From assembly GCA_035291605.1 (NCBI GenBank), contig DATDRS010000375.1, positions 1-21,668 on the forward strand: a stretch of 21,668 bases of DNA, given 5' to 3'. The first letter of the stretch is position 1. The number at the start of each line of letters is the position of its first letter. A program made the position numbers and the translations under genes. The DNA is from DATDRS01 sp035291605 (GTDB lineage: Bacteria; Chloroflexota; Anaerolineae; Anaerolineales; UBA6663). Below the pieces are notes generated by a model. The model saw only the letters and a list, made by a program, of their open reading frames with translations. It did no database searches and was not told the origin of the DNA. Below are positions 21,289 through 21,668 of this stretch, piece after piece.

Positions 21289-21668
21289 TCAACCGGCAAT
21301 GCTGTATTCATACCGCCCGCGCACGGGTTTGCCCTCCGCATAGCGCGAGAAGCGGAACAGGGACGGGTTCAGCCCCTCCGTCTTCTGGCCGGTGACGAGG
21401 TCGGCCGCCATCACGCCCACCGCCGGTCCCAGTTTGAAGCCGTGCCCGCTGTGCCCGGCGGCGACGAAGAACCCGCTCCCTGGCGGCGCTTCGTCAATCA
21501 CCGGATGCCAGTCGGGCGTGATGTCGTAAATCGCCGCATAACCGCCCCGGCTCTCGCCGCGTTCCATAGCCGGGAAGCGCTGCGCCAGCCGTGCGCCCAT
21601 ATCCGCCACGAACTCAAAGTCAACCCGCTCGTTGTAACTGTCCGGGTCGGCGTGGTTGTCGGCTTCGG
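21289..21668 (-). CDS. FAD-dependent oxidoreductase (DAO / sarcosine oxidase-like), C-terminal part (5' end outside window)
   Basis: The last 125 or so residues of a D-amino-acid-oxidase-fold flavoprotein are present. The frame stays open through the window edge; an internal GTG at 21609 is not a start. Typical features are YDITPDWHPVID (substrate-side strand) and FFVAAGHSGHGFKLGPAVG, the conserved C-terminal FAD loop of sarcosine oxidase and glycine oxidase relatives, then MAADLVTG. The C-terminus (RYEYSIAG) lies 304 bp before the HdrD-like start, on the same strand. Its substrate cannot be told without the N-terminal domain, and a functional link to the Etf genes is possible (some dimethylglycine/sarcosine dehydrogenases feed ETF) but unproven. 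Confidence 0.85.
   Translation of the reverse strand, partial: EADNHADPDSYNERVDFEFVADMGARLAQRFPAMERGESRGGYAAIYDITPDWHPVIDEAPPGSGFFVAAGHSGHGFKLGPAVGVMAADLVTGQKTEGLNPSLFRFSRYAEGKPVRGRYEYSIAG

Overview
The window is about 21.7 kb of moderately GC-rich bacterial DNA. It is probably from an anaerobic Chloroflexota (Anaerolineae-like) genome. The pointers are a secreted propeller protein with a Thr/Pro-rich linker and a terminal IYLPLVTR tail, short degenerate heptamer-type repeats at gene junctions, and MvhADG/HdrABC plus Etf genes of the kind found in anaerobic bacteria. The phylum call is inference, not proof.

Layout. Bases 1-1968 (+ strand) hold the end of a polar amino-acid ABC transporter operon: substrate-binding protein tail, permease, ATPase. 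It converges on a long, almost unbroken minus-strand run that fills the rest of the window. Read in the direction of transcription (right to left), the run contains: the C-terminal part of a FAD-dependent amine oxidase-like protein (21668-21289); a 304-bp intergenic region with a CRP/FNR-like palindrome and several dyads; a soluble HdrD-like Fe-S protein (start TTG 20984); etfB; etfA; a membrane cytochrome b/HdrD fusion resembling EtfAB:menaquinone oxidoreductase (EMO); a Cache-HAMP histidine kinase; a REC-histidine kinase hybrid; a REC-only regulator; hdrC; hdrB; hdrA; mvhD; mvhG; mvhA; a monohaem c-type cytochrome lipoprotein; a decayed copy of the 3' end of a second hydrogenase large subunit (4928-5065); a secreted double beta-propeller protein; and a [NiFe]-hydrogenase maturation protease, followed by a good rho-independent terminator at 2019-2049.

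How the genes may work together. MvhADG-HdrABC is the flavin-based electron-bifurcating hydrogenase/heterodisulfide-reductase complex. EtfAB plus an EMO-like protein links flavoprotein dehydrogenases (for example acyl-CoA dehydrogenases) to menaquinone. Having both on one strand with short gaps, around a three-gene phosphorelay that has no DNA-binding output domain, suggests one redox-balancing module connecting H2, ferredoxin, acyl-CoA/ETF electrons and the quinone pool. The maturation protease at the distal end fits the C-terminal extension still encoded on MvhA. The true substrate of HdrABC here (no CoM/CoB is expected) cannot be read from sequence.

Other points of interest are the hydrogenase remnant with a palindrome at its breakpoint, a repeat element that has entered the maturation protease in frame, repeats that overlap the stop codons of hdrA and mvhG, degenerate CCG cysteine motifs in both HdrD-like proteins, and a drop in GC content between hdrA and hdrB that extends through the signalling genes.
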